Shown here one piece after another: positions 1 to 48,625 of a DNA stretch of 64,000 bases. Origin of the DNA: Doris montereyensis. Taxonomy: Eukaryota; Mollusca; Gastropoda; Nudibranchia; Dorididae. Within the stretch, counting starts at the first letter, position 1. Each line of letters opens with the position of its first letter. Both the position numbers and the translations under genes were made by a program. The stretch lies in assembly GCA_037039925.1 (NCBI GenBank), contig JAXRKP010000539.1:27501-91500 (forward strand), given 5' to 3'. The notes under the pieces were generated by a model. That model saw nothing but the letters and a program-made list of their open reading frames with translations. It had not been told where the DNA came from and made no database searches.

Positions 1-540
1 CTTTTTTTATTTTGTCGTCGAATAAAATAGCGATTTTGCCTCTTTCAAATAAATAATTTCTTCTGTTTTTTATGTTTCACAACCTTTTCAAGATATCAAA
101 CATCCTTTTATATGACAACTACGATGTTCTGAACTAGATTTATGTCTTGCAAACATTACTTCAATACCAACGCTGGTATCTGGTCTTTAGCGATTTAAAA
201 AATCATAATGAAATCCAAGATGGCCGATGTTACGATGGCAACCAATTTGACCAAAAATGAATTAAAGGCAAATTTGTGTACACCAACAGAGTAATAATAT
301 GCCACATGACTAATTATTGCTTTCTACGGTCAAACTGAGGAATTATTTGCTTTTCAGGTGTAACCTTCCACGCAATAGTGATGAAGGACCATCCGGGTAG
401 GGTTGTGTGACGTATGTTGAATTCATTAATCAGTAATCATTATTGCATTCAAAGATCATTAATTCTCTGCCCTGTCTAACTCTCGGTTGTTTGCTAATAG
501 CCTACAGTTTGCTGACTAAGTGGTGAGCTGACCTCCCTGA
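1..540. other. No recognisable feature
   Basis: AT-rich sequence with no coding-like frame, repeat unit or RNA gene that I can support. Confidence 0.5.
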
Positions 541-544
541 CTCG

Positions 545-640
545 GGTTTCGTTCTCTCTCTCTCTCTCTCTTCTCTCTTCTCTCTCTCTCTCTCTCTCTC
601 TCGCTCTCTCTCTCTCTATCTCATCTACCCATTCTCTCTG
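545..640. repeat. CT microsatellite
   Basis: Nearly pure (CT)n with a few interruptions (TTCT, CGCT, TATCTCATC). This is the first of five long CT tracts in the window. Confidence 0.95.
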
Positions 641-939
641 TCTCTCTCTCTGTTGTCATTCTTCTTCTTACGTAAGCATTTAGCAAATGCTCCTTTGATA
701 ATTCATTAGAAACCTGGAAAATTAGACATGCCTCAGTAAGCCAGAAAAGATGGCTTCCATTTTGAAACAGTAGCTCAGTAGCTCCATGCTAGTACCTCAT
801 ATATTCCACTACTTACAGTGACGTCCAGAGTTAAACCTTTCAAGCGATTTCTCACAGCGTTCTACATTCATTGAGCAATGACTTACATTCAATCAATCAG
901 TCTGTTTATCCATTCATCTTTGTATCTCTGTCCATCAGC

Positions 940-1022
940 TATCTGTCTATCTACCAATATATCTATATATCTATCTATTCTATTGTATCTATCTATCTAT
1001 GCATATATATATATATATATAT
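940..1022. repeat. CTAT / TA microsatellite
   Basis: Runs of ATCT/CTAT pass into (TA)n at about 1005-1022. Short AT-rich ORFs here are by-products of the repeat. Confidence 0.85.
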
Positions 1023-1149
1023 AAAACAACAACAGACAAACAAGAAAGCATCAACAGACAAATATAAGAAAGCAACAACAGACAAACAAAAATAACAACA
1101 TATGATTATATAGTTCTTCTTCTTTCTCTCCCTATCCGAGTCTCCACCT

Positions 1150-1211
1150 GTATGTCACACATCTCTCGCTTTGTCTCTCTGTCTCTGTCTGTCTCTGTCT
1201 GTCTATGTCTG

Positions 1212-1295
<84 letters not shown>

Positions 1296-1444
1296 AATTT
1301 TCTTTATAAACGATGAATATTATCTCTATCTAAACTAAATCTCTCTATATCACTGTCATATATCTGTCTATATGTCTGTCTATCTGTCTGTGTGTCTGTC
1401 TGTCTCTGTCTGTCTGTCTGTCTGTCTCCTCTCTCTTTCTCTCT

Positions 1445-1531
<87 letters not shown>
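1150..1531. repeat. Compound pyrimidine microsatellite
   Basis: CTGT and CT repeats at about 1163-1296, a short unique spacer, then GTCT repeats and a long (CT)n at about 1435-1531. The Ser/Leu-rich and Arg/Glu-rich ORFs on the two strands are translations of the repeat, not genes. Confidence 0.95.
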
Positions 1532-1939
1532 ACCACTAAGAATAACCATACTTTGCATGAGAGTGGTATCACTGATCCCAAGATCGTGTTCAATCTTAAA
1601 AAGTTCTATACCAGGAATTAACGTTAGATTTAGGAAAAGTTCATTCTTTCCCAATCTTTGGGTCGAAGTTTCATTCATCTGAGCCTCCATTCGCAATAGT
1701 TTGTATTTTTAAAGTTGGAATAGTCTCCTGTATACTTAGCCGTGTAACCTCAACATCGAGTTCTGAGTCGGATCCGCTAATGGTACGTTACATCATCCGG
1801 GGTATAACATGCATACTATTACATACTCAGTTGAGAGCTATATAATAAAGACGTTCCTGACCAAAATATCTAAATCTAGATCTGGCTCTGTAGTTTCTTT
1901 GAATTTATCATTCATGAAGGCCTTAGAGCCATTAGTCGT

Positions 1940-2010
1940 CATGACATAGTGGTTGATGAGAAGCAACAGGAAGCAGTTGGCCTGGGTTCGAATCTGAGCC
2001 TTCGGGGCTT
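1940..2010 (+). repeat. tRNA-like SINE head
   Basis: A B-box-like GGGTTCGAATCT lies at 1984-1995. An A-box-like TAGTGGTTGATGAG lies about 40 bases upstream, the spacing of a pol III internal promoter. No complete cloverleaf or CCA end can be drawn, so this is a SINE or tRNA-derived remnant rather than a tRNA gene. Confidence 0.45.
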
Positions 2011-2050
2011 TTAAATATATAACCGGTTCGCAACCTCTAATGACTGCCAC

Positions 2051-3100
2051 TCAAAGAAAGAAGAACAATGACTAAAATAACAAAATTATTCAAGGTACTC
2101 CACCATATCTCAAAATATCTCAAAATCCAACTTGAACACCATGAAAAAGAAATACAAAAACAAGAAAATCTTCCAACAATCTTACCATACCACCATCTAG
2201 AACAGACACACATTTATACTCATTTTCCCGGCAACAATTAGGCTGTGGAACAAATCACTTCAAAAACATTGTCTTATCATAATATAACAAGCCATACAAG
2301 TTTTCAAAAATGAAGTTGTGGCTCCTATAGGAAGATGAAGAATATAATCACTTCTGACATCACTCAGTTGTGGCTCTTTAGTGGTGAATCTCACTCTCAT
2401 TCTTACTTTGTGTATGGAATGACTTTGTAATGTTTACTTCAATTGATTTTCAAGTTGAATCACTTCTTACTAAGAAAAATATTTCTTGGCCCGCGACAAT
2501 GCGAAGAGGCATAACAACCGACGTAGTGTTGAAAGTCCTCTTCTTTCTTACTAACCCATGATTGATCATCCATAGCCTATTATTATTCTACTCTTTGAAT
2601 GGACAAGCATGCAGGCTTGATGTTTTAACCCTTTCGTGGTTGTTTATCGATCAACTGAGCGCAAGGTGAAAGGTGGAGTTCCTGTGAGCGGAAATTGTCC
2701 CACTGTGAACTGTGATTTGTTTACATTTTCACAATTTATTTGATTGGCCAAGATTATCGTTCTTTTACAATATTTAATTTATCAAGACAATAGGTTCAGA
2801 TTTGGGAAAGTCATGAATAAGTGATTAATTAACATACTGACAAAATTAAAGGGTTTAGCGCCAAAGAAACTAAACTGATAACTTAACTGCCCAAGTCCTA
2901 GAAAGTGGTGTTAAACGTTTTTCTCTCTTTAAGTGACAGAGTCTAGACTAGATCTAGATTGGACAATACATCATTGTGATGAATACCTGTTGATAGGACT
3001 TTCAAAACACTATTAGTCATTAGTATCGGATATATTGCTGATTAATGTTTGAAAAAGTAATTCTTTGCACATTACAAATCTTAGTAACAATTTTATCGGA
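2051..3100. other. Unannotated AT-rich interval
   Basis: No gene or clear repeat recognised. The right end runs into the reverse-transcriptase fragment that becomes readable at about 3105. Confidence 0.4.
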
Positions 3101-3104
3101 TCCT

Positions 3105-4523
3105 TTGCAGTTTGCATATGAAACATAGATCTGTTGATGATGCTTTGTTACATGTATTACATTCTATTTACTCCATCTTGAGAAAAAGAGTTCTATCCGA
3201 ATTATGTTTTACGATTTTTCAATGCATTTAACACCATCCAACCACACATACTTCGCTGAAAATCTCCTTAAAATGAACGTTAACGCTAACACCATACTTT
3301 CTTGGATTTTAGATTACTTCAGCAGCCCCACAATATGTCAAAATACGGCGTTCATCTTCCCTTTTTTCTTAGAAAATCAAACCAAACCCTCCGGTTGACC
3401 TTACTTCTGACACATGTACTAATACTGGTGCTCCTCAGGGTACAGTATTATCCCCATTTCTTCTCCCTGTACACCGCAGACTAGATCCAAACATGACGCA
3501 CGTCAGCATAGAGAAAATATGCGGACGATATTGTGGAAATCGGACTTATAAATAATGACAATCACAATAACTATTAAAGTGAAGTAGACAATTTTGTGAG
3601 CTGGTGCGACCAAAAACTACCTTGAATTAAATGTTTCAAAAACTAAAGAAATGATAATTGATTTCTGTAAAAAAAAATAAAGGGGAACCCTCCCCAGTCA
3701 CCATAAAAGGGATAGAAATTGAGCGAGCACAGAGTTACAAGTATTTAGGAATAATTATTGATAACACATTGAATTGGACTGAGAATACAGACATTTTGAC
3801 CTTTTGGGGTGGGAACATAATTCAATTTGATAGGAGGAGTTGACAGGGTGATCAGAAAGGCAGGCGGGCTGATTGGGAACACACAGGACTCATTTGACAC
3901 AATTTATGAATGACGCTTAACCAAAAAACTGACTCACATCACTGATAACAAAACTCATCCACTTCTTGCAGACATTGACTGTCTAAAAATAATAGAAGTT
4001 AATAGAAGTGGTAAGTTCAGAGTCCCAAAGGCCAACACACACAGATACCTGAATCATTCATTCCGTCAGCAGTCAAGATTTTTAACAAAACAAATGGATG
4101 TGGGGGTTGGACATGGATGAATAAGCTTTTGACTAAAGGCGTGTATGTGGGGTTGCTTGGGATGTAGTATGTGAGGGGGGATTACTATGCATTTCTGTAA
4201 TGTATTTATCAAAACAAATGGAGGTGGGGGTTGGGCATGGATGAATGAGCTTTGACCGAAGGCGTGTGTGGGGACGGCTGAAGATTCTGTATTCTGATGG
4301 GGTTGTGTATCCTAGCATTTCTGTGATCTATTTATCAAAACAAATAGATGTGGTCGGGGGGGTTGGAAATGGATAAATGAGCTTTGACCGAAAGCGTGTG
4401 TAGTGGTCAGTTGGGAAGTGTTGTGTGATGGGCAGGGGTGCGGGATGTATATGATTTTTAAACTTATTTATGAGGAACAGAATATAATTTCCTTCTTTGG
4501 ATGATTAAAGTATTATTATTATT
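3105..4523 (+). mobile_element. Decayed non-LTR retrotransposon, RT 3' part (CR1/L2/Rex-like)
   Basis: Pieces of a reverse transcriptase are readable in shifting frames. They include a RSVDDALLHVL stretch at about 3130, a FDFS...NTIQP-like palm-A region at about 3210, a GAPQGTVLSP-like motif at about 3430, KYADD (codons 3515-3529, the catalytic YADD box) and a KYLGIIIDNTLNW stretch at about 3740. Many frameshifts and stops show it is dead. The 3' end runs through a tandem repeat and closes with a short ATT tail at 4511-4523, as many CR1/L2 elements do. It is truncated at the 5' side. The clade name is a judgement from motif style, not from a search. Confidence 0.75.
4082..4445 (+). repeat. 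Tandem repeat of about 124 bp in the retrotransposon 3' region
   Basis: Three diverged units begin near 4086, 4210 and 4335. Each starts with a CAAAACAAATGGATGTGG-like segment and continues with a GGATGAAT..GCTTTGAC..AAAGC/GGCGTGTG segment. They lie between the RT fragment and the ATT tail, so they look like the element's 3' UTR array. Confidence 0.7.
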
Positions 4524-5241
4524 ACGGATAACGAATCGAGTATAGCTTTTGTACTCGTCGGGTACCTAGTACTGAGTACGCTCTCGTGGTAAAGGCCTCA
4601 TTTCATTGTTCCCAGCCTCAGTCATGAATTGATTGCTGAAGTAAACGCTTTACCTGTGACAATGTCTGTCAACCTTGCCATAGGGTCCACTTTGAGTCTC
4701 ACAACGATTTCTTACAGGAAATCTAGATATTAACTCTAGATCTAAGATTAACTCTAGATCCTAGTATTTCACAAGACACAGATAGAGAGGGAGGGGGAGA
4801 AACACAAGACTAAGAGTAAGAAAGATAGGTAGAAGGAGAGTGACACGTGCATGTGTAAGACAGAGACACACACACATAGAATCTACATATTTTCAGATCA
4901 AATCACACATGTCACATAGATCTAGACCTAATGTTGAATCGTGACACAAGACCTAAGAAAGATAGAAGGGAAGGGAGACACACTTACACCCACTTGACTG
5001 AAACGAAACAGAGAGACAAACACAAGATTAAGAAAGATAAAAGGAGAAACATATATACAAGACAAAGAGAAACAGAGAGAGGACAAGGCCAAGAAAGATA
5101 GGAGAGAGAAACACACATACGAGAGAGATCTGTATAAAATCGTGCAAGATTGCAAGTCATGTCAACCGTATCCATAGGGGGGAAATAGTGAAAATGTCAA
5201 ATAATAACAAAAATAAAATAACCATTCGATATACCGTATAT
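4524..5241. other. Repeat-poor spacer, purine-rich stretch
   Basis: GA-rich simple sequence (AGAGAGG, AAAGATAGAAGG, CACACATA) at about 4770-5140 with several CTAGATCT motifs. The minus-strand ORFs here are low-complexity and not credible. Confidence 0.4.
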
Positions 5242-5506
5242 CTAGATCTCTAGATGTTTAAATTCATACATTGGCCACATTACAAAAATACAGTCTATTC
5301 CTAATTTAATCCTGGGATCATGCTCAGGTCCATCATTCATCAAATGACGGATAGTGGCAAGTCCATCCGCCATTACTGGCGAACCGAATGACAAATAGCG
5401 TTGGCCTTTTTTGATCAGACTCGTTCTCATTTTTCGTGTTGCTTCCAAGCTAGCTTTAGATTGATCCAGTTTTAATATTTCTCTTTGATGATATTGATAA
5501 AGAAGA
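5242..5506 (-). CDS. Unidentified coding-like terminal exon
   Basis: On the minus strand an acceptor-like TTCTCTAG precedes 5506. It opens an 87-codon frame ending in a stop at 5242-5244. The composition is balanced and charged (for example REILKLDQSKASLEATRKM near the start and GPEHDPRIKLGIDCIFVMWP near the end), unlike the low-complexity ORFs around it. It may be the last exon of a gene transcribed leftward, head to head with TUBGCP5 about 0.85 kb away. No upstream exon was found and I do not recognise the family. Confidence 0.4.
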
Positions 5507-5986
5507 CTAGAGAATGAATATATTGAAGTTGTAATATGTAGACTGGGCATTGTGGATTGAAACAAAATAACAATGATTTGAACACAGTATAGAAGAACCT
5601 AGTAGTAGTAACTTAAAGGCTTACTAGATCTAGAATCTAGTAATTTACTACACACATGTGTATTGACTAATCACTAATTCATGTAATAAAAATAAACTGC
5701 GTACTCCTTGATAATAAATGTCCCTGTGACTGTGACAGAATGGTTGGCCAGATAGGAATACCGCCATATTTATTATTGGGAATGAAGTGAAGAGAGGGGG
5801 TGGGGTGTGGGAGAGTTCAGGGGGATGAAAGCCGTTTAAAACTGGTCTACATTGCCTTCTTATCTATATTTCTGTTTTGAGTTCAACTTCAACCGTTATC
5901 CTCTATAAATTTATCCTGACTGAGATGACTGCTTATGGTGCATTGAGATTATCTTATAATATTTCGCAGTCGCTATTCCTAACCTT

Positions 5987-6104
5987 GTTGGGAATTCTAC
6001 TTTTTAAAAAAAATAATACCAAGTGGCTAAGGTTAATTAGTATTCCCAATACCCAATTGGGAATAAAGAATGAAAAGTTGGGAATAAAAAGTAGGATTCC
6101 CAAC
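5987..6104. repeat. Fold-back palindrome upstream of TUBGCP5
   Basis: Arms 5987-6005 (GTTGGGAATTCTACTTTTT) and 6086-6104 are reverse complements with one mismatch. A second inner pair, TATTCCCAA / TTGGGAATA, lies between them. It lies about 250 bp before the TUBGCP5 ATG and is probably a small MITE remnant. Confidence 0.7.
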
Positions 6105-6356
6105 TCGATTGAGAATTTAAGAAAATTTAGTATTCTAATTCTAAGTGAGAACAGATTTAAGTGTCCTTCCCAGGAGAAAACAAGTTTGTCGAAATTAGGC
6201 TCTGAAGATCCAATTTCACTTTTTTCTCAGGCTTGACTATAAGTATAACCTTTATTAACCCTTTTCTTGATGTGCAAAGAACAAGGAATGAGAATTTCAA
6301 ATTGCATTGACGTTTTTTTCCCTTTATTGTTCAGATTTGTATCACAACCTACAGTC

Positions 6357-44083
<37,727 letters not shown>

Positions 44084-45613
44084 AAAAGGGAGAAAGCTTT
44101 AAAAAAAAAAAAATGAGCCAGTCTCGTGATGTGATATCTACAAGTGGTTTCAGATTTGGGTTTCCAAAATCTGGTGGGAAAACAGAATCATAAATATTGG
44201 AATCAAAAGATAAGAAATTGTCAATTTTGTAGACTTTAAGTTCTTACTCTTACTCCATTGGTTTCTTCAAGGAAAAGACTAAAAACAAACCCAATAACCT
44301 GCGCCTGGTTGTCCCAATGAAATGTTCCTCTGTGGAAAAGTCTGCCTTCTGAAGTCGTAGATACCAGCACTCTGTCAGAGTTTGTCAGACTAATTTTGTT
44401 TTTAACCATTGAAGTGATGCATTCCCTGTGATTCGATTCAATTCTGTTCTGTAATATTTAATCTGTATGTGTTCTCTTTGCTGTACTGTGTCCATGGATG
44501 TGATCAACTTTTTAGGATTGTACAATGTAGACCTGTCCTCCACCATAGGAGGTTTCTGCACCCTGAAGAAAAAGGTGTAAGCCAAGACGAAAGTGAGCTT
44601 CCCTGAGGGCGGTCTAGCTTTAACGCCAGTAGGTGTCACAAGAAAGCAACATGCACATGCAGATGCCTGAGATATCTGAAAGGACAAATCAAGTAAAGTT
44701 TACAGTTAGAGGCAGATCCACATTCCTCTGTTTACTTCATACTGTGGCAGTTCAAATTTGTTCCTATGCAAATTTCTTTTCTAACTTCTATCACTATCAA
44801 GACTTAATCGCAGCAACATATGCTTTTTTCTTCTGCTTTATAGTAACCGACTAACTCAATTCTCAAGTATTATTGTCATTACTATTAACTGTCAGCATTC
44901 ATGATTTTAGATTTAACTCCAGTTATAACTCGCCCCATTTTGAGAAGTCTTGCATTGATATTTCCTAATGTCACTTTTGTTTGGGGGGGGGGGGGGGTTC
45001 TTGGAGTGAAATTTTGCCCATTCATTCATACAAATTTGACTCATATCCTGCATGGACGTGGTATGCTGAGTTCAAATAACTAGTTTTTTGTCTGATGCTT
45101 CCGGTTGCCGTGGAAAAGGCAGCCATCTTGAATTTTACCCCCAAATTTTCAACAAATTCAATATAGATAGGCTTCTACATTTTTTCACAAGTTTCTTTCA
45201 AACTTTGCACACATTTTATTTGATACAATAGGATTTTGGTTTTATTTTTACTTTCAAGTTTGAGAATTTTTAAAAATAGAGTATGAGAAACCCAGAACAT
45301 ACAAAAATATTATACAAAAAAATTCAAATTTCACAAACTATGGTGCATATTATACATGTGATCATTTGTGTGTTTTCACCCAACCATCATTCACACCAAA
45401 TTTGACGATGATACGTTGAGAAATAAAAAGAAGATAGAACATTTTGAAAACAAAAAACACCTTTGAAAAGATAAAATAAGACAACCAACTTATATAAAGA
45501 CTACAACTACAAAACCTGGAGGAGACATTTAAAAACATGCCCGAGCCGTATGCCGGACTTCTCTCCTCTTCCGCTGCCTCCTCACAGGCTTTTACCTGTG
45601 CCTCACCTCTCTT
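44084..45613. other. Region downstream of TUBGCP5
   Basis: Begins with A13 at 44,101-44,113. A retroelement-like CCTGAAGAAAAAGGTGTAAG segment lies at 44,561. G15 lies at about 44,983-44,997 and opens a stretch whose GGGTTCTTGG..TTTTGCC start resembles one terminus of the TTAA element, followed by GGCAGCCATCTTGAATTTT. No clear polyadenylation site. Confidence 0.4.
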
Positions 45614-46060
45614 TTATCTTCTTGTCTTTGCTTCATGGGAAGCCTGGAACTCACTCTTGAAGATCCGTTTATGGAGCAAATCATAAACTAAAGGCTGATC
45701 TGAGCCCTTGTCTTCTTTGAATGTATTGTGGGAACATGGAGCCTCTTGATCCATAGATGGATACGTAAACAAAGCCGGTAGGCGCTCCTCAATTTGATCT
45801 CTTGTGAACAATAAAATCCAATGGACTTCCTAAAAGAATATATGTCAGGTAAGGCCGTGTTGCTGAGGAGACATTGATTGACTTCGTTAAATTGACCAGG
45901 TATGTCCAAATAAATGTCCAGGCCGTGTTGATCACCTGGGAGAAACAGCTTGCACGATGACAGATAGTATTTGCTGTGTCCTGTGCTCCACTGTCCATGG
46001 TTAGCAGAATGGCCAGAGAATAGTTGGTTGTACCATGATGTTACTTGTAAAGATAAACAA
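45614..46060 (-). pseudogene. Unidentified coding-like fragment, frameshifted
   Basis: On the minus strand one frame reads SWYNQLFSGHSANHGQWSTG, LFLPGDQHGLDIYLDIPGQF and LPDIYSFRKSIGFY. Near 45,815 the likely continuation shifts to another frame: TRDQIEERLPALFTYPSMDQ.. LVYDLLHKRIFKSEFQASHE, ending at a stop at 45,614. Composition is protein-like and not repeat-derived. I do not recognise the family. It could be an exon of an unknown gene, a retrocopy or a transposon remnant. Confidence 0.35.
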
Positions 46061-47106
46061 TTACAGTAGTTGCTGGATAAAAGCACACTCTGCATAAACA
46101 CACACCTACATCTGCTGACCGAATTTTTACCGTATAATAAAAGTGTTCTCATAAACACACGGTATGCATAAAAGCACGCTTCATCTTGTGCCCAAAGGGT
46201 GTGCGTTTATCCAGTGACTATTGTGATTGGAGATAAATGACAAGGTGTGAATTAAAAAACAAAATGAATCAGTCCATATAATATATATTTAACCTTACAA
46301 GATATTTTGGAAGAAAATACTACAGCTTGGTACAGGCATCCTTTAATTAGCTCATGAACTGCAACATCCTTCAAACCAAAAACAATCTAGCGGACACACA
46401 AATTTTAGTTTTAGCCATGTTCTACTGTACCATCCTCCATAAACCAGCTGTCTTTATGATGAAGTGGGGCAGCAAAAAGGACGGCAGCCTTTACAGCTTC
46501 ATCACCAGGGGCGAATGCCAAATTTTGCTGTGCAATCTCGTTCCTGGCTTGATGCGGCCATATTGATTAGGACAGTGTAGTGAGTGTGGGGTAGCCCATG
46601 CCTGTAGAGATGGCTGATTGGTTGAAAATCAATCACTGGAGACGGAACCCTGTTGATTTGCTTTTAGAGGTAAAACATGATTACACTTAAGAATTTGCAT
46701 ACTCTAGAGAAAGAAATATATTGAATTTTTATTTTCTCAAACATTGTGTGCTATAATGTTTCAAGTCCATATATTATGTGAGAGAAGTTATAGTAAGCGC
46801 TTTCACTTACACACGGGAGTAAGTTGATTTTCCCGAAAAAGTGGAGTTAGAAAAGTATTAACCTAGGGTCGCGAGCTGTCAATCAAATTTCAATTTTAAA
46901 ATGATGTCTCTAATTCTGTTTTTGAAGTCTTTAGTGCTATGGCTAAGTTGAATTTCTGTTGACAGCTTGTTCCAGTCTTAGGGCCTAGTACTAGGATAGA
47001 ACGAGTACACGTGTCAATCAGTCTTTTTCCTGAAGAAGAAAAACCCAGTTTATCCAGAATCTCGGTTCTTCGTTACAACATATACATGTATAAATATACT
47101 TGAAGT

Positions 47107-47109
<3 letters not shown>
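46061..47109. other. Intergenic, unassigned
   Basis: Open frames of about 60-70 codons overlap on both strands at 46,354-46,566. Neither has splice signals or a recognisable motif. Confidence 0.4.
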
Positions 47110-47174
<65 letters not shown>

Positions 47175-47250
47175 CTCCTCTCTCTCTCTCCCTCTCTCTC
47201 TCCCTCCCTCCCTCCCTCCCTCTCTCCCTCCCCTCTCTCTCTCTCCTGCC
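47110..47250. repeat. CT microsatellite
   Basis: (CT)n passing into CCCT repeats. Confidence 0.95.
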
Positions 47251-47663
47251 TTCTCATCATAGATCATGTACAGAAAATGCATGTTTCTGTTTTATTATTA
47301 TTATTGAAAATGATTTCCTGCCATTTGTGTTCCTAGAATAACGATAGTAACATAATACATGTATCATGTAATTCAACCACATATTGCCATGTGATTTATG
47401 AGTGTTAGTTTATACCCAGTTGTATGTAAAGCCTTCAAAGGTTAAATGTTGTTTCTCATAGAAAATTTTGTTCTGAAATGAAGCTATTGTTATGTAACTA
47501 TTGTAATCTCATGAATTCAAATTTGAGTAATCTCTTCTTACTGTGATATGAAAATAATAAATTTGATGGTTTATAACTTTTTGAATTTGTGATTTGCTTG
47601 TGTTTTGTTGTTGTTGTCTTCAGGGGGATTTTTTTTTTTGGGGGGAGGAGAAAGGGGAAGGGC

Positions 47664-48625
47664 GCTTGAAGTGATTTTTTGTTTTGTTTTTGAGTTTAGG
47701 TTTTTGCTTTTAGTATGTACATGAGTAATACAGTCATCCTATATTATTGAAAAGTTTGTAGCGTCCTTGATTGCCAAAAAAACCGGCCACCATCTTAAAT
47801 TTTTACTCAATTTTCAAAAGCTATCTCCTCCCTTAATTATGAATAAAATCACTCAAAACCTTGCAGATTGTCTGTTCCATTCAATATCTAAAGAGTGACG
47901 TCAGGTTTTTTTCTATATTTTGGATGGGTTTTTGTTAATGAATTTTTGAAAATACTATATATCGTGACTGTACAAAAACAGCGTTTTTATTACAAAAAAA
48001 TTTATTTCTAAAAAAAAAGTTTACAATATCTAAAAAAAAGCTGACGTCATTCTATTGACATTGACAAGAGGAACCTGTGTGCCAAATATAATACAAATCG
48101 TTAGGTAAATGGCAGAGGAGATAGAATTTTAGTGTGGAAAAACTACATTTCGAGAAAATGCAAGTAAATAAATCAATAGAAAATAACGCAAAACAAACAC
48201 TTCAGACAGGTTTTCCTTGTTGTAGCAGCCCCTTTACTCTTTTGACAGTCTCTGGCATTGTTACTTATGTAAATAGGATTATAAATTTAGGTTTAGATGT
48301 GCACTGTTGTGAAAGCAGACGTCAAAATGACCAGTTTTTTGTTTTTTTCCTCTACATCCTATGCTTGTGTGTTGCCACATTTGGCGATTAACTGCCAATA
48401 TACGGGTTTTTACTGCCATTTTCTCATTCAGTGTTAGTGTTAGGGTAATTTACGTAAAAATTTGATTGTTTTTACCTACCCTCACCTACAAAATATTTTG
48501 TATAATAAAAATGTATCCGTCATATGGACATTTTTCTGCCATGAACTTGTAGATAAATGATCGTTCTACCCGATTATGCAATGAACAGAAAATCAACCTT
48601 TTGGTCCAAAACGCCAGACCAGAAT
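47664..48625 (+). repeat. Dispersed 1-kb element, copy B
   Basis: Same block order and orientation as 25,270-26,296, with small indels. Lacks the CGCATGTTTACATACACACT part present in copy A and carries an extra TTAACTGCCAATATACGGG segment. Preceded by GGGGGGAGGAGAAAGGGGAA, reminiscent of the TTAA element terminus. Confidence 0.8.

Noticed and set aside
1940..2010. tRNA gene
   Set aside because: A and B boxes are present but no full cloverleaf. It is treated as a SINE head, as are 8,725-8,790, 18,650-18,720 and 42,137-42,205.
44560..44600. CTGAAGA...GAAA reminiscent of a hammerhead ribozyme core (as in Penelope-like elements)
   Set aside because: No stable helix II and no helix I/III partners could be drawn by eye. 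It resembles a generic retroelement motif.
46354..46566. 70-codon plus-strand ORF with an overlapping open minus-strand frame
   Set aside because: Both strands look equally protein-like and there is no splice signal or motif, so no call is supported.
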